Positions 62,115 to 64,000 of a DNA stretch of 64,000 bases are shown here, piece after piece. The first letter of the stretch is position 1, and each line of letters starts with the position of its first letter. A program made the translations under genes and the position numbers. The stretch is from assembly GCA_965247775.1 (NCBI GenBank), contig OZ252031.1, forward strand, positions 2,294,001 through 2,358,000. The letters run 5' to 3'. This DNA comes from G965247775 sp965247775 (lineage in GTDB: Bacteria; Chloroflexota; Dehalococcoidia; Bin125). A model generated the notes under the pieces. That model did no database searches, had not been told where the DNA came from, and saw nothing but the letters and a program-made list of their open reading frames with translations.

Positions 62115-64000
62115 ATGACGACTGAGCCCGCCCCGCCCTTCGTGGGCCGCCGCATGCCGCGTCAAGAGGACGAGCGCTTTATCCGAGGCCGCGCCACCTT
62201 CGTCGACGACCTCACGCTCCCCGGCATGCTCCACCTGGCCTTCAAGCGCAGCGACGTGGCGCACGGCCGCATCCGCGCGATCGAGGCGGGGGCCGCTCTC
62301 GCTATCCCCGGCGTCGTCGCGGTGGTCACGGGCGAAGACTTGCGCCACCTGCCCCTGGTCCCCATCCTCTCGCCCTTCCCCGCTCCCGACCACCGGCCCC
62401 TCGCCGTAGACAAGGTCTGCTACGTCGGCGACCCCATCGCCGTCGTCGTGGCGGAGGACCGCTACAGCGCCCGCGACGGGCTCGACGCCCTGGAGGTGGA
62501 GGTGGAAGAACTCCCCGCGGTCGTCGATCCCGAGCGCGCCCTGAACGCCGACCCGACGCTCGTCCACGATGACTTCCCCAACAACATCGCCCTCCACATC
62601 GCCGCCGGCACAGGCGTCGATCCCGAAACCGGCGCGACCGACGACAGCGAGGTCGACGCCACCTTCGCCCGCGCCGACGTCGTCATCTCGCAGCGCATGG
62701 ACGTGCCGCGGGTGGCCCCCACGGCGATCGAGACGCGCGGCTGCGTCGCCCAGTACGACGCCGGCCGCGACAGCCTCACCATCTGGACGACGACCCAGCG
62801 CCCGCACACCCACCGCCGCTTCGTGGCCGAGGCGGTGGGCCTGCCCGAGGACCGGGTGCGCACGATCATGCCCGACATGGGCGGCGGCTTCGGCGCCAAG
62901 AAAATCTACGGCGAGGACTTCGTCGCCGCCCACCTGGCCCGCGAGCTAGGGCGCCCCGTGAAGTGGATTGAGGACCGCAGCGAGTCCTTCCTCACCACCA
63001 CCTACGGCCGCGGCATGACCGGCTACATCGACATCGCCGCCGGCAAGGACGGCGTCATCCAGGGCGTCAGGGCCCGGCTCATTCAGGATATCGGCGCGTA
63101 CGAGATGCTCCTCACGGCGTTCATCCCCACCCTCACCCACGGCATGCTCAGCAGCCAGTACGCGATCCCCGTCATCCGCTCCGAACTCTTCGAAGTCTTC
63201 ACGAACAAGATGTCCACGGACGCCTACCGCGGCGCCGGCATGCCCGAAGCCCTCTTCTTCATCGAGCGCGGCATCGACATGCTGGCCCGGGAGCTGGACA
63301 TCGACCCGGCCGAGATCCGGCGGCGCAACTTCATCCCCCCCGATCAGTTCCCCTACAAGACGGCCGGCGGCAACCTCTACGACAGCGGCGAGTACGAGCG
63401 CGCCCTGGACCTCCTCCTGAAGAACGCCGATTGGCCCGCGCTCCTCGCCCAACGCGACGCCGCCCAGGCCCAAGGCCGCCTGGTGGGCCTGGGCATCGCC
63501 TCCTACGTGGAACTCTGCGGCATCGGTCCCTCCTGGATGTTCCCCTCCGGTGGCTGGGAGTACGGCAGCGTCACGGTGGAGCGCAGCGGCCGCATCACCG
63601 CCACCACCGGGGCCGCCTCCCACGGCCAGGGCCACGAGACCAGCTTCGCGCAACTCCTGGCCGACGAGTTGGGCATCCAGCCGCAGGACGTCACGCTGGT
63701 CTACGGCGACACGGGCCGCGTGCGCCAGGGCGTCGGCACCATCGCCAGCCGCTCCCTGGTCGTCGGCGGCACAGCGCTGCGCAACGCCGCCGGCGAGGTG
63801 CGCGAGCAGATGGCCCGCTACGCCGCGCACATGCTGGAAGTCCAGGAGACCGACCTCGTCTTCGCCAACGGGCAGATCTCCCTCGCCAACGCGCCAGAGA
63901 TCTCCATCCCCTTCAACGAGGTCGCGGCCTACGCCTACCAGCCCACCACCCTCCCGCGCGGCGCCCAAGCTGGCCTCAGCGCGGAGGCCTTCTGGGAGCC
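62115..64000 (+). CDS. Xanthine dehydrogenase-family molybdopterin-binding subunit, 3' partial
   Basis: The frame is open from ATG 62115 (behind GCGGAGGAAC) to the window end, 628 residues of a protein usually 750-800 long. It starts FVGRRMPRQEDERFIRGRAT and has DDLTLPGMLHLAFKRSDVAH, MGGGFGAKKIYGEDFVAAHL (molybdopterin site), TDAYRGAGMPEALFFIERGI and VGTIASRSLVVGGTAL. AYRGAG resembles form II CoxL-like and aldehyde or aromatic hydroxylases rather than the AYRCSFR of true CO dehydrogenase. It would hydroxylate a carbon next to nitrogen or an aldehyde. It is divergent from the RidA/importer operon, sharing 133 intergenic bases, and FAD and iron-sulfur subunits may follow beyond the window. Confidence 0.85.
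   Translation, partial: MTTEPAPPFVGRRMPRQEDERFIRGRATFVDDLTLPGMLHLAFKRSDVAHGRIRAIEAGAALAIPGVVAVVTGEDLRHLPLVPILSPFPAPDHRPLAVDKVCYVGDPIAVVVAEDRYSARDGLDALEVEVEELPAVVDPERALNADPTLVHDDFPNNIALHIAAGTGVDPETGATDDSEVDATFARADVVISQRMDVPRVAPTAIETRGCVAQYDAGRDSLTIWTTTQRPHTHRRFVAEAVGLPEDRVRTIMPDMGGGFGAKKIYGEDFVAAHLARELGRPVKWIEDRSESFLTTTYGRGMTGYIDIAAGKDGVIQGVRARLIQDIGAYEMLLTAFIPTLTHGMLSSQYAIPVIRSELFEVFTNKMSTDAYRGAGMPEALFFIERGIDMLARELDIDPAEIRRRNFIPPDQFPYKTAGGNLYDSGEYERALDLLLKNADWPALLAQRDAAQAQGRLVGLGIASYVELCGIGPSWMFPSGGWEYGSVTVERSGRITATTGAASHGQGHETSFAQLLADELGIQPQDVTLVYGDTGRVRQGVGTIASRSLVVGGTALRNAAGEVREQMARYAAHMLEVQETDLVFANGQISLANAPEISIPFNEVAAYAYQPTTLPRGAQAGLSAEAFWE

Noticed and set aside
62115..64000. Carbon monoxide dehydrogenase large subunit (form I)
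   Set aside because: The active-site loop is AYRGAG rather than the AYRCSFR of true form I CO dehydrogenase.

Overview
This is 64 kb of GC-rich bacterial DNA with a strongly catabolic, soil- or marine-heterotroph gene set. The Tat-type lipoprotein leaders (twin Arg, then GAAGLALVGCG), the GC-rich codon use, the many flavin (LLM) monooxygenases, CoA transferase and molybdo-hydroxylase genes, and the S1C-protease/LuxR pair would fit an uncultured Chloroflexota lineage. That placement is inference only, because there is no rRNA or other phylogenetic marker. No intact RNA gene, CRISPR array, intact insertion sequence or origin was seen.

Layout. 0-2.4 kb: end of a DUF1989 gene, then a UbiE-type methyltransferase overlapping a UbiA-like membrane protein. 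2.4-4.5 kb: transposase debris, a small membrane protein gene and its decayed duplicate. 4.5-8.5 kb: two tandem triple-RidA genes and a serine beta-lactamase-fold hydrolase. 8.5-10.2 kb: transposase debris and a frameshifted beta-carbonic anhydrase. 10.5-15.7 kb: SDR, third triple-RidA, PhyH dioxygenase, enolase-superfamily remnant, CaiB/BaiF CoA transferase, MaoC hydratase. 16-20.4 kb: frameshifted hydrolase, SnoaL remnant, zinc alcohol dehydrogenase and a broken secreted protein carrying a perfect 40-bp palindrome. 21-26.6 kb: S1C protease and LuxR regulator, IS3 remnant, cyclase-family hydrolase, epoxide-hydrolase-like protein. 27-32.9 kb: a CocE hydrolase gene split by a module of isochorismatase hydrolase, substrate-binding protein and fused double permease, with transposase fragments on both sides. 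33-42.5 kb: enoyl-CoA hydratase, MFS exporter, orphan binding protein, two SDRs, LLM oxidoreductase. 42.7-46.5 kb: an MMPL exporter with a type-1 binding protein. 46.8-55.1 kb: LLM enzymes, LVIVD protein, two single-domain RidA genes, and broken arsenite-oxidase-type (AioBA/IdrAB) and histidine-kinase genes. 55.1-62 kb: the most striking operon, triple-RidA / NMT1-like binding protein / permease / permease / GntR regulator / triple-RidA, divergent from a xanthine-dehydrogenase-family gene that runs off the window.

The main theme is an expansion of RidA (YjgF/YER057c/UK114) proteins. Five genes encode about 430-440 residue proteins made of three RidA-like domains in tandem, and two encode single domains. 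Two of the five triple-domain genes bracket an ABC importer in one operon; the others sit next to hydrolase or SDR genes. RidA is normally a homotrimer with active sites between subunits, so a three-domain chain looks like a covalent pseudo-trimer. In all five, the carboxylate-binding Arg is kept in domains 1 and 2 but lost in domain 3. My working model is that imported small nitrogenous or aromatic compounds are processed by these proteins together with the hydrolases, SDRs and flavin or molybdenum oxidoreductases nearby. The substrate cannot be read from the sequence.

The window is also full of decay: at least ten transposase fragments of two families, and several otherwise intact genes broken by one or two frameshifts. 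Some of those frameshifts could be sequencing or assembly errors.
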